Source of the DNA: Brevibacillus antibioticus
GTDB lineage: Bacteria > Bacillota > Bacilli > Brevibacillales > Brevibacillaceae
Direction of reading: 5' to 3'
DNA length: 64,000 bases
Assembly: GCF_005217615.1 (NCBI RefSeq)
Contig: NZ_SZNK01000001.1
Span: 949,501 to 1,013,500 of the forward strand
In this document: in pieces, positions 25,467 through 33,577 of the stretch
How positions within the stretch are numbered: position 1 is the stretch's first letter
Layout of the letters: each line of letters starts with the position of its first letter
The notes under the pieces: generated by a model
What the model was told of the DNA's origin: nothing
Databases searched by the model: none
Seen by the model: only the letters and a program-made list of their open reading frames with translations
Position numbers and translations under genes: made by a program

Positions 25467-26687
25467 TTAAGAGGCTTCAGTAATAGTAACGGTATATCCC
25501 AGCTTTTCTAATCTTTGAACGGAATGTCTTACTATGAACTGCTGTTTTTGCTTCTCAAAATAATCTTCTCCTAAATCGACATACATTTCTTTGCGGGTAA
25601 GTAGATAATAGGAGATTCTTAGCATGGCATGAGCTACAGAAATTGCTGCTCGTTTTTTACCTTTTCGTGCTGCTGTTCGCCTATACAAAGCACCGAGGTA
25701 ATTTTTCGAGCCTCTTACTGAATGAGCTGCTTCCGTTAATGCAGATTTTAAATATTTGTTTCCTTTTTTTGCTTTAGATGACTTTCTTCTTTTTCCGGCG
25801 CTTTCGTTGTGCCCAGGCACTAGTCCTGCCCATGAACATAAATGTGCTGCACTTGGAAATTGTTTCTCAATATCTGTTCCAATTTCAGATAAGATTTGTT
25901 CAGCCATACGAGTAGCAATTCCTGGTATGGAGTCTAATCGTTCAACATCTTCTTGGAAAGAAGTGACTCGCTGAGAGACCTCACGGTCTAATTTTTCGAC
26001 TTGTTCATTCAGAAATTCAATGTGATTTAAGATGGTTTTTATCATAAGACGTTGGTGTGGGTTCACATATCCTCGAAGAGCTAACTCTAGTTCGTCTTTT
26101 TTTCGTTTCATAGTACGGCGAGCGAAGCTTGCAAGTTTCTCAGGATCTTCCTCACCATCAGCAATTGCATGAAGCATATCTCGACTGGAAACTCCTAAAA
26201 TATCGGATACAACAGAAGAGAGTTTAATGTTGGCGCCCTCTAAAACCTTTTGAATTCGGTTATGTTGTCGGGCTCGCTCTTCAATTATGCTTCGACGATA
26301 TCGAACTAGCTCTCTCAACTCGCGCTGATTTCGATTGGGAATATAGCTAGCTGTAAGTAACCCATGTCGGAGAAGTTCAGCGATCCATTCTGCATCTTTG
26401 ACATCTGTTTTTCTTCCGGGAACTGCTTTCATATGAGTAGCATTAACCACCAAAAATTCAATTGATTCTGCTTCCAATAAATTGACGATTGGCTTCCAAA
26501 AAACACCCGTGCTTTCCATTGTTACATGGGTGCACCCTTGTTCTTTAATCCAGTCAATTAGCTTTAATAAGAAAACAGTCTTAGTTGAAAATGTTTGAAT
26601 CTCCTTTCCTTCTGGTGTAATGATGCATGCAGTAATACTGTCCTTATGAACATCCATACCACACGATCGTTCAATGATTACCTTCAT
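25467..26687 (-). CDS. IS110-family transposase (DEDD recombinase)
   Basis: The 406-residue protein (ATG 26687 behind AAGGA; a second ATG 9 nt upstream is less well placed) begins with GMDVHKDSITACIITPEGKE and has MESTGVFW and KTDVKDAEWIAELL, the DEDD RuvC-like catalytic domain of IS110 recombinases. The C-terminal transposase_20 domain has LDSIPGIATRMAEQILSEIG and CSWAGLVPGHNES with the serine-domain region. It is complete. IS110 enzymes insert and excise a circular element using a bridge RNA encoded in the element's non-coding end. It is the only recombinase in the island and lies 476 bp from the right junction. Confidence 0.92.
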   Translation of the reverse strand: MKVIIERSCGMDVHKDSITACIITPEGKEIQTFSTKTVFLLKLIDWIKEQGCTHVTMESTGVFWKPIVNLLEAESIEFLVVNATHMKAVPGRKTDVKDAEWIAELLRHGLLTASYIPNRNQRELRELVRYRRSIIEERARQHNRIQKVLEGANIKLSSVVSDILGVSSRDMLHAIADGEEDPEKLASFARRTMKRKKDELELALRGYVNPHQRLMIKTILNHIEFLNEQVEKLDREVSQRVTSFQEDVERLDSIPGIATRMAEQILSEIGTDIEKQFPSAAHLCSWAGLVPGHNESAGKRRKSSKAKKGNKYLKSALTEAAHSVRGSKNYLGALYRRTAARKGKKRAAISVAHAMLRISYYLLTRKEMYVDLGEDYFEKQKQQFIVRHSVQRLEKLGYTVTITEAS

Positions 26688-26696
26688 TGAAAACAT

Positions 26697-26960
26697 CCTT
26701 CCTACGGCACTACCTATAAGGAGGCTGGTGCAACAATCATAAAAGGACTAATCTCCCATGAGTGCTTCCCGAAAGGGAGCGACAATCTATGATGCACCAT
26801 GATCGTTGGAGTCAGACTAACGGATGGGCTCGTAGCACCAACTTAAAACGACCTTCCTCTCCAGCCGTAGTAGCAGTATAGACAGATTCAAACCATTTTC
26901 ATCATCTTTGGTGCAGCAGCGCACGGGTTCAGTATAAAGTTTATTTTCCAAATTCTAGAT
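26697..26960 (-). ncRNA. Putative IS110 non-coding end with bridge RNA
   Basis: The flank upstream of the transposase start has no gene but is structured: TTCCC-GAAA-GGGA tetraloop hairpin near 26767, enclosed by CTGGTGCA (26725-26732) and TGCACCA (26793-26799). Further imperfect pairings (CAACAATCAT with ATGATCGTTGG) follow. In IS110-subgroup elements this end encodes the bridge RNA whose two loops choose donor and target. The limits given are approximate and the assignment rests on position and structure only. From 26960 to 27163 I see nothing definite. Confidence 0.4.
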
Positions 26961-27163
26961 ATTTCTTATCCGTGAACTGGATAGTGTCAACAATTCCAGT
27001 CTAGAACATTGTTTCCAAAGAACAATACTTTGACATATCTGCGATGTTGTTTCAGTCTAAATCGAAAGTTGCATCATCTAATAGGGTCTTTTTTCTAAAT
27101 TTATATATCTACAATGATATATCTTTACATTTTCATACATTTTTTTGTGTTAAGTCTTGATAA

Positions 27164-27603
27164 ATCGACATGCAGAGCTTTTATGCCAGTATCGAGAAAG
27201 GGGCCAATCGAGAGCTGCGAAACAAGCCGATTGTCGTCGCAGGTGATCCAGAGCGGCGCAGCGGAGTCGTGCTGGCAGCGTGTCCGATTGCCAAGTCATA
27301 CGGAGTGGTCGCGGCCGAAGCACTGTGGCAGGCACAGCAAAAGTGTCGCCAGCTCGTCGTTGTTCGTCCGCGCATGGAGATGTACATTCGCATCTCCATG
27401 CAAATCACTCGCATATTCGAGGCATTTACTGACAAGGTGGAGCCGTACTCGATCGACGAGCAGTTTCTCGACGTGACAGGCAGCGTCCATCTGTTTGGTG
27501 ATCCGTTGCAGATGGCTGCACAGATTCGGCAGCGCGTCTGGATGGAGATAGGAATCAACTGTCGGGTAGGCATCGGAGAGAACAAGGTACTGGCCAAAAT
27601 GGC
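27164..27603 (+). repeat. Right copy of 440-bp direct repeat
   Basis: Same sequence and orientation as 3110-3549. It begins after an in-frame TAA (27161-27163) and flows without a break into the remaining part of the polymerase gene at 27604. Confidence 0.9.
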
Positions 27604-28372
27604 CTGCGACAATTTCGCCAAGAAACGGGAAGAAGGCATTTTTTGGCTCAAGCGGGAAACGTTAGCGGATACGCTCTGGAAGCTTCCGATTGAAAAGCTG
27701 TTCGGAGTAGGCTCACGCATGAAGCGTCATTTTCATCGAATGGGCGTCTATCAGATCGGGCAGCTGGCAGATATGAGGCCGGCCATCCTCACTCGACATT
27801 GGGGAGTGAATGGGGAAGTGCTGTGGCGCACGGCTCACGGAATCGACGATTCACCCGTGGCATTGGATTCCTATGATTCACAAAAAGGGATCGGTCATCA
27901 CATGACGTTGCCGCGGGATTACCATACAGCAGCGGAAATCAAAGTGGTGCTTTTAGAGCTGTGCGAAGAAGTGTGCCGTCGGGCGCGGAAAAAGGAGCTG
28001 ATGGGCTCTGTTCTGTCTGTGGGCTGTCGTGGAGCCGATTTGGCTGCTGGAACGGGCTTTGGGCGGCAGATGAAGCTCACGGAACAGACGAATGATGCCA
28101 TGACTTTGTACGAAGCGGCCTGCTTTCTGTTTGACCGTCATTGGCAGGAAACGCCCGTCCGCAGTATCGGGGTCAATCTGGGGCAGCTTGTTCCTGACAA
28201 CGTGGTGCAACTCAATCTGTTCACGGACAATCACAAGCGGCGTTCGTTGGCACAAGCCATGGATGATATCCGGACCCGATACGGTCAGGACGCCATCCTG
28301 CGTGCCACCTCTGCCTTGGAAGCGGGACAGGCGAAAGAGCGCGCACGTAAGATCGGAGGACACTACAAATGA
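27170..28372 (+). pseudogene. Y-family DNA polymerase (PolY2/YqjW-like), 5'-truncated copy
   Basis: Four hundred residues from an internal ATG (MQSFYASIEKGANRE) to the natural end QAKERARKIGGHYK. It has SIDEQFLDV and all later parts but lacks the first 13 codons, including the Asp of FLID that binds catalytic metal. Upstream in frame is only ATC GAC preceded by TAA, and there is no ribosome site or SOS promoter; the DNA ahead is AT-rich island end. I expect little translation and no polymerase activity, although initiation at ATC would save the Asp. The downstream yqzH- and yolD-like genes lose their normal promoter as well. Confidence 0.85.
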
Positions 28373-28740
28373 CGGAGCCGATGGTGTCAGACGAGCAGGA
28401 ATTGATACGCCAGTATATTTTATTTGGCATTTTGTTTCGGGCGGTCATGGTCGATCTGGGGCAGATGCGGATTGTGCCATTGAAGTTTTCTTATCAGATG
28501 ATGTTCGATGAGCTCTCGCGGTGGGCGGAGCGGCAGCATCACCAGCTGCGCCGCATCTTGGGGCAGAGAGGATGCACAGTCGTCAGCTCACGACGTCAGG
28601 GACATATGTATGTCGTCCACTATCGACAACGCGGGTATGTACGAGAAGCGATCTATACGATTGAGCTATTGCGGGCAGAGTGTCAGGAGCTCGTCCATGT
28701 GTGGACCCGATATGAACAGCGAGGAGAGAACAAGCGATGA
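28369..28740 (+). CDS. YqzH-like protein of the polymerase operon
   Basis: The 123-residue basic protein starts at ATG 28369 behind ATCGGAGG, overlapping the polymerase stop by 4 bp. It matches the position of yqzH between the polymerase and yolD-like genes in Bacillus operons and resembles the C-terminal part of the island fusion protein at 14818 (ELIRQYILFGILFRA; YVVHYRQRGYVREAIY). No known motif; function unknown. Its SOS promoter now lies 25 kb away beyond the island, so expression may be lost. Confidence 0.7.
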   Translation: MTEPMVSDEQELIRQYILFGILFRAVMVDLGQMRIVPLKFSYQMMFDELSRWAERQHHQLRRILGQRGCTVVSSRRQGHMYVVHYRQRGYVREAIYTIELLRAECQELVHVWTRYEQRGENKR

Positions 28741-29087
28741 GGGAAAAACGTGTGTCCAAAAAGGAAAATGTATTCGTAGCCAGTCGGTTTGTGCTGCCGG
28801 AGCATCGGGAAATGTATTTGCGCATCAAGGAAGAAGAGCGCCGCTATGTACCACCCGAGCTGGATCAGGAGCAGCTCAGCGCCTTTAGCGAGCTGGTATG
28901 GCAGGCGTTCCAGACAGAGAGCATCCTGACGCTGACCTATTATGACGGACGAGAGCCGCGAAGCCTGTCTGCCCACATTATCCATATTGATCAAGCGGCG
29001 AGACGCCTCAAGCTTCGGGTAGGCTCCGAGATTCACTGGGTTCCTTTTGCCAGGCTGCTGCATGTGGAGCTGGCAGCGAGCTCCTGA
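28737..29087 (+). CDS. YolD-like protein
   Basis: A 116-residue YolD-family protein with the family N-terminus FVASRFVLPEHREMYLRIKE and a C-terminal half of strands (TYYDGREPRSLSAHIIHID, RLKLRVGSEIHWVPFARLL). It overlaps the YqzH-like gene by 4 bp. YolD-like proteins are proposed functional analogues of UmuD that accompany Y-family polymerases. Same expression caveat as its neighbour. Confidence 0.85.
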   Translation: MREKRVSKKENVFVASRFVLPEHREMYLRIKEEERRYVPPELDQEQLSAFSELVWQAFQTESILTLTYYDGREPRSLSAHIIHIDQAARRLKLRVGSEIHWVPFARLLHVELAASS

Positions 29088-29367
29088 ATGAAGGAAATGC
29101 AGGTACATGATGGGCAAGACATGAAAAGTACGCGGAAATCGGCAAAAATAGGCCCCTTTTTCAAAAGCAAGCGGCAAAAAACGGCGTGCCGCGTTGAAAC
29201 GGTGTGTGCGAGGAAGATGTGAGATTCCTGAAACGAAAAGCGGTCAAAAACAACCGTTTTTCGTGTTTTTTTGGCTTACACGGATTTTGCCAGAAGGGAG
29301 GTTTCCTTGTATTGTTAGATTATCTTTTGAAGCATATATTTGACGGATAGAACAAAGGAGATTTTGC

Positions 29368-29649
29368 ATGCTAGCACAAGAAATGGGTGTCATATTCACC
29401 AAGCACGCCGATCAAATTACTTCCAAGCGTTGGGGAGAATTCATGCAACAATTGGAGGAAAAAGGCCTGTACGTGCTCATTGAGACAGACACGATCGGAA
29501 GAGTGATGAGTCCATTGGGCGGATTGATGCCCATGCCGTGTAAAAGTGAGACGCTCCATATTGTGACAGCTGATGAGCTGGAGCAGCGCGGCTTGCCGCT
29601 CGGTCACCACATCGTAACGAAAGCGAAAGAAAAAGTAGTCCAACCATAA
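29368..29649 (+). CDS. Conserved-looking small hypothetical protein
   Basis: The 93-residue protein begins at ATG 29368 behind AAAGGAG. It is mixed alpha/beta (MGVIFTKHADQITSKRWGEF, GLYVLIETDTIGRVMSPLGG) and ends VTKAKEKVVQP. I recognise no family. The 280 bp before it contain a weak hairpin near 29247 (CGGTCAAAAACAACCG followed by T-rich DNA). It is followed by a terminator at 29666. Confidence 0.6.
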   Translation: MLAQEMGVIFTKHADQITSKRWGEFMQQLEEKGLYVLIETDTIGRVMSPLGGLMPMPCKSETLHIVTADELEQRGLPLGHHIVTKAKEKVVQP

Positions 29650-29665
29650 TCGAAAAAACCAGCGC

Positions 29666-29711
29666 AACCTTTCCTGTGGGAGCTAGCCTCCAAGTGGGAA
29701 AGGTTTTTTGT
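29666..29711 (+). terminator. Intrinsic terminator
   Basis: AACCTTTCC (29666-29674) pairs with GGAAAGGTT (29697-29705), followed by a T run. A smaller stem sits in the loop. Confidence 0.75.
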
Positions 29712-29775
29712 GTGAAAAACGTCCCCTCTCATCGGGGGATCGAAGCATCTCGACGTTTTTCGTAAAGGTGGATGC

Positions 29776-29816
29776 GACCGCTTGCGGTCAAACAAAACGG
29801 TCATGACCGTTTTGTT
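29776..29816. promoter_or_regulatory. Adjacent palindromes upstream of the ABC transporter pair
   Basis: GACCGCTTGCGGTC lies at 29776-29789 and a perfect 26-bp palindrome, AACAAAACGGTCA plus complement, at 29791-29816. Both contain CGGTC/GACCG. They lie 125-165 bp before the first transporter gene and could be operator sites or a terminator. Confidence 0.5.
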
Positions 29817-29940
29817 GTTCCAAAATAAAAGAACTCCGGCTAGGGGCAAGAACTATCCGGCAATCGGCGGCAGAGGGCGGAAGGTCACATTATGATAAGG
29901 GGTAGGACAAAAGAAGCAAGCAGGAGAGAGGAGAACAGGA

Positions 29941-31806
29941 ATGACGACAATGGAGAGCAAAGAGGGAATGCAGCCCAAAAAAGGCGTGCGTCGCTTGCTG
30001 GAGATTGCGGATGAGAAGCGCGGATTGCTCGTCGTCTCGGCAATATTGTCTTCCGTAAGCGCAATATGCATGTTGGTGCCTTATGCATCCGTCTATTTCA
30101 TTTTACGCGAACTGTTAACGCATGCAGCGGCTCCCGCTATGGCGGACGGGGCATACATGATTCGGTGGGGAGTTATTGCGCTTTTGGGACTCGTGGGAAG
30201 TCTGGTCATGATGTATGCAGGCGGGATGGTGTCTCATATCGCTGCGTTTCGCATTTTGTACGGAATGCGGGTCAAATTGGCTTCGCATATCGGCCGTTTG
30301 CCGCTTGGCTGGCTCAACGGAACGTCTACCGGTGCAGTCAAAAAAACATTGGAGCAAAATGTGGAAAAGGTCGAGACGTTTGTCGCGCATCAGCTTCCGG
30401 ATTTGGTGCATGTAATCGTGACGACGGTGCTCATGATCGGTGTAATGTTTTACTTGAACGTCTGGCTGGCGCTGGCCTGCGTCGTGCCGATCATACTGGG
30501 ACTGATTGTACAGATCATTACCTTTTCCGGGGCGAAAACAAAAGAAAATATCAAGAGGTACTACGATTCACTAGAACGGATGAATGGATCTGCCGTCCAG
30601 TATGTACGCGGAATGCCAGCGATCAAGGTTTTCGGGCAGACGGTTCATTCCTTCCGGCGCTTTTATGCGGATATGATCACCTATCGGGACTATTGCGTCA
30701 AGCATACCGATGATTTTCAAAACGGATTTTTGGTGTTCAAGGTGATTCTGAGCTCATTTGCGGCCTTCATTCTCCCGGTAGGGGTGTTCATGCTGAGTCA
30801 AGACCCGCAAAATGTTGCGTTTGCGTCTGTTCTGCTCTTTTTCCTCGTAATGGCGCCAGGTGTATCTGCCCCGATGTTTAAGCTCTTGTTTTTGACCTCT
30901 ACCCTGCGTGACATTGGCGAGGGTGTGGAGCGCATGGATCGGATTTTGGCAGAGCAGCCCGTTGCCGAACCACTTAGCTCCCAACGTCCACAGAGCTTTG
31001 ATGTCGCATTTGAAAACGTCTCTTTTTCTTATGCAGCAGAGGGAAAAACAGGAGGAGAGGCACTTTCTCGCATCTCTTTTTTGGCGAAGCACGGGCAGGT
31101 GACAGCTCTGGTCGGACCATCTGGTGCAGGGAAGTCTACGGTAGCGAATCTCATCCCGAGATTTTGGGATGTTTCGGAGGGAGCGATTCGCATTGGCCAG
31201 ATAGATGTCCGGGAGCTGTCGAGCACCGATTTGATGAACACCGTAGCATTCGTCTTTCAGGATACGTTTTTGTTTTACGACACGGTCTACAACAACATTG
31301 CCATTGGATTGCCAGAGGCAACGTCAGAAGCGGTCTATGCAGCGGCGAAGGCAGCCCAATGCCATGATTTTATTCAAAAGCTCCCGAAAGGCTACGACAC
31401 CCTGATCGGGGAAGGGGGAGTCTACTTGTCCGGGGGAGAAGAGCAGCGTGTGGCGGTCGCACGGGCGATCCTGAAAAACGCACCGATTCTTGTTCTCGAC
31501 GAGGCGACTGCCTTTGCCGATCCTGAAAACGAGTATGAAATGCAACTGGCTCTGGCAGAGCTGATGAAGAGCAAAACCGTCATTGTTATCGCGCATCGCC
31601 TGTCGACGATTCGGGATGCCGATCAAATTTTGGTGTTGGAAAAAGGGAAGCTGATCGAACAAGGCAGGCATCAACCATTAGTAGAGGCTAACGGGCTCTA
31701 TGCCCGGCTGTGGAAGGCTTACACCGATGCGCAAGACTGGCAAATGGGCGAAGGAAAGGAGAGTGTGGATGCAGATGAGTATGCTAAACAATATCACAGC
31801 AGGTAA
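29941..31806 (+). CDS. ABC transporter half (permease-ATPase), first of a pair
   Basis: The 621-residue protein has six membrane helices in about the first 320 residues and an ATPase domain with GPSGAGKST, LSGGEEQRVAVARAI, VLDEATAFADPENE and AHRLST. It overlaps the next gene, which encodes a second half-transporter, by 38 bp, so the two probably form a heterodimer. The pair resembles IrtAB/YbtPQ-type exporter-fold transporters, some of which import siderophores, but direction and substrate are not visible. ATG 29941 follows GAGAGGAG. Confidence 0.85.
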   Translation: MTTMESKEGMQPKKGVRRLLEIADEKRGLLVVSAILSSVSAICMLVPYASVYFILRELLTHAAAPAMADGAYMIRWGVIALLGLVGSLVMMYAGGMVSHIAAFRILYGMRVKLASHIGRLPLGWLNGTSTGAVKKTLEQNVEKVETFVAHQLPDLVHVIVTTVLMIGVMFYLNVWLALACVVPIILGLIVQIITFSGAKTKENIKRYYDSLERMNGSAVQYVRGMPAIKVFGQTVHSFRRFYADMITYRDYCVKHTDDFQNGFLVFKVILSSFAAFILPVGVFMLSQDPQNVAFASVLLFFLVMAPGVSAPMFKLLFLTSTLRDIGEGVERMDRILAEQPVAEPLSSQRPQSFDVAFENVSFSYAAEGKTGGEALSRISFLAKHGQVTALVGPSGAGKSTVANLIPRFWDVSEGAIRIGQIDVRELSSTDLMNTVAFVFQDTFLFYDTVYNNIAIGLPEATSEAVYAAAKAAQCHDFIQKLPKGYDTLIGEGGVYLSGGEEQRVAVARAILKNAPILVLDEATAFADPENEYEMQLALAELMKSKTVIVIAHRLSTIRDADQILVLEKGKLIEQGRHQPLVEANGLYARLWKAYTDAQDWQMGEGKESVDADEYAKQYHSR

Positions 31807-33511
31807 ACCAAGGGCGCTGATCAAACCCGTTATGTACACGACACTTGCCAACCTTGCGCAAATCGTGCCATTTGCCTTGCTCGTGGAGGCGGCCCGATTG
31901 ATTTTTGAGCCGTTTGCCCAGCCGAGTGCCCCATTGAATATCGAGCGACTCTGGTGGGTATGCGGATGGATGGTAGTCTCGTTGCTCCTATTGTTTCTAT
32001 GCGAAATTCCAGCGTATCGCACACAGTTTCGCGGTGCCTACAGCACGGCGGCAGAAGGGCGAACCAAGCTCGCAGAGCACCTTCGCAAGCTGTCACTCGG
32101 TTACTTGAACAAAAGAGACCCAGGGGATTTGGCCAATATGATGATGGGAGATTTTACGATGGTGGAGCACGGGATTTCCCATCTCGTACCGCAAATGTTG
32201 GGGGCGATCATCATGCCAATCATGGCGATCGTAGGTCTTTCTTTCATAGATGGGCGGATGGCACTGGCCTTATTTGCTGCGTTTCCTATAGCGATACTCT
32301 TGGTGCTGATGACATCGGGACTTCAACGCAGGCTCGGAGCGACGCATATGCGGGCAAAAATGGACGCCGCCAATCGCTTGCAGGAATATTTGAACGGCAT
32401 TCGCGTCATCAAGGCGTACAATTTGACCGGCGAACGCTTTGTACGGCTGGAGAAATCCTTTCGCGAGTTCATGCAGCAGAGCATACGAATCGAAGGCTTG
32501 CTGGGACCGATTGTGCTCGCCGCCATCGCTTTTATCCGGGCGGGACTCACACTCATGGTTATGGTCGGCGTGTATTTGCTCGTAGCGGGTAGCATAGACC
32601 TGATCACGTTTGTCATGTTCCTGCTAGTTGGGACACGTATCTTTGATCCATTGACAGCTGCACTCGTCAACTATGCAGAATTCCGTTACCACGAACAGGC
32701 GGGGGAGCGGATCGTCCAGTTGCTGTCGGAGCCGATCATGACAGGCGAGCAGCAACCTCCCTCGGAAAACGACGTGAAGCTTGCAGGCGTCTCTTTTGGC
32801 TATATCGAAAAGAACGTCCTCAATAACGTGAGCATGCACATGCCAGTCGGTTCGTTTACAGCGTTGGTTGGGCCGTCCGGCAGTGGAAAAAGCACCGTGA
32901 TGAGACTGATCGCCAGATTTTATGATCCGTCGCAAGGCACTGTTCTGCTAGGCAATCAACCGCTTGTCGACATGGACCCGGAGGCACTCCTCTCCCGCGT
33001 GTCGATGGTGTTCCAGGATGTGTATTTATTCCAGGACACGATTGCAAACAACATTCGCTTCGGAAAAAGGGAGGCGACACAAGCTGAGGTCGAAGATGCG
33101 GCCAAACAAGCCTGCTGCCACGAGTTCATCACGAAGCTGCCCAATGGCTACGATACGCTCGTAGGAGAAGGGGGAAGCACGCTTTCAGGCGGAGAGAAAC
33201 AACGAATTTCCATTGCCCGAGCGATCTTGAAAAATGCCCCGATCATTCTCTTGGATGAAGCAACAGCATCACTGGACCCCGAAAATGAAGCGCAAATCCA
33301 GAAAGCGATCAATACGCTTATCGAGGGAAGAACGGTTATCGCCATTGCTCATCGCTTGAAAACCATCCGTAATGCTGACAACATCTATGTGCTAGAAAAT
33401 GGCGCGGTTGTCGAATCGGGACAGCATGATGAGCTTGTGAAGAAAAACGGTTTGTATGCCCGGCTGTGGAAGCTGCAACAAGAGACAAATGGCTGGAGAC
33501 TCTCTTCCTAA
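31769..33511 (+). CDS. ABC transporter half (permease-ATPase), second of a pair
   Basis: I start at ATG 31769 (580 residues) behind AGGAAAGGAG, within the end of the first gene. Six membrane helices precede an ATPase with GPSGSGKST, LSGGEKQRISIARAI, LLDEATASLDPENE and AHRLKT. Both ATP sites of the heterodimer look canonical by these motifs. Closed by the terminator at 33534, which it shares with the convergent MFS gene. Confidence 0.87.
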   Translation: MQMSMLNNITAGKPRALIKPVMYTTLANLAQIVPFALLVEAARLIFEPFAQPSAPLNIERLWWVCGWMVVSLLLLFLCEIPAYRTQFRGAYSTAAEGRTKLAEHLRKLSLGYLNKRDPGDLANMMMGDFTMVEHGISHLVPQMLGAIIMPIMAIVGLSFIDGRMALALFAAFPIAILLVLMTSGLQRRLGATHMRAKMDAANRLQEYLNGIRVIKAYNLTGERFVRLEKSFREFMQQSIRIEGLLGPIVLAAIAFIRAGLTLMVMVGVYLLVAGSIDLITFVMFLLVGTRIFDPLTAALVNYAEFRYHEQAGERIVQLLSEPIMTGEQQPPSENDVKLAGVSFGYIEKNVLNNVSMHMPVGSFTALVGPSGSGKSTVMRLIARFYDPSQGTVLLGNQPLVDMDPEALLSRVSMVFQDVYLFQDTIANNIRFGKREATQAEVEDAAKQACCHEFITKLPNGYDTLVGEGGSTLSGGEKQRISIARAILKNAPIILLDEATASLDPENEAQIQKAINTLIEGRTVIAIAHRLKTIRNADNIYVLENGAVVESGQHDELVKKNGLYARLWKLQQETNGWRLSS

Positions 33512-33533
33512 ATAAGCGAAAGGAACCCGCTAG

Positions 33534-33560
33534 GCCAAGTCAGCCGATGCGGGTTTTGTT
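33534..33560. terminator. Intrinsic terminator between convergent genes
   Basis: AACCCGC (33534-33540) pairs with GCGGGTT (33549-33555), followed by TTGTTG. It lies between the ABC pair and the MFS gene. Confidence 0.65.
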
Positions 33561-33577
33561 GTGGGGACACCTTCGAT

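Larger units (their letters stand above)
3550..27163. mobile_element. AT-rich genomic island inserted in a polymerase gene
   Basis: The 23.6 kb between the repeats is markedly more AT-rich than both flanks and carries defence-like modules, an SOS polymerase, a lasso-peptide cluster and an IS110 element. Left copy plus island forms a 24,054-bp period; excision by recombination between the repeats would rejoin codons exactly (473 nt from 3077-3549 plus 769 nt from 27604-28372 gives 414 codons including stop). The left repeat lacks the gene's 3' end and the right repeat lacks its 5' end, as expected after single-crossover integration of a circle carrying an internal fragment. No integrase, relaxase, replication or conjugation gene was recognised, so autonomous mobility is not supported. 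Confidence 0.75.

Noticed and set aside
3550..27163. Island as a prophage or conjugative element
   Set aside because: No capsid, portal, terminase, relaxase, type IV secretion or integrase gene was found; only the XRE regulator and UvrX-like polymerase are phage-flavoured.
27114..27476. Frame running from island DNA into the right repeat
   Set aside because: It is out of frame with the polymerase and merely reads through the repeat; the same alternate frame is seen at 3129.
29776..29816. CRISPR-like short repeats
   Set aside because: The palindromes are adjacent and differ; there is no spacer periodicity here or elsewhere in the window.
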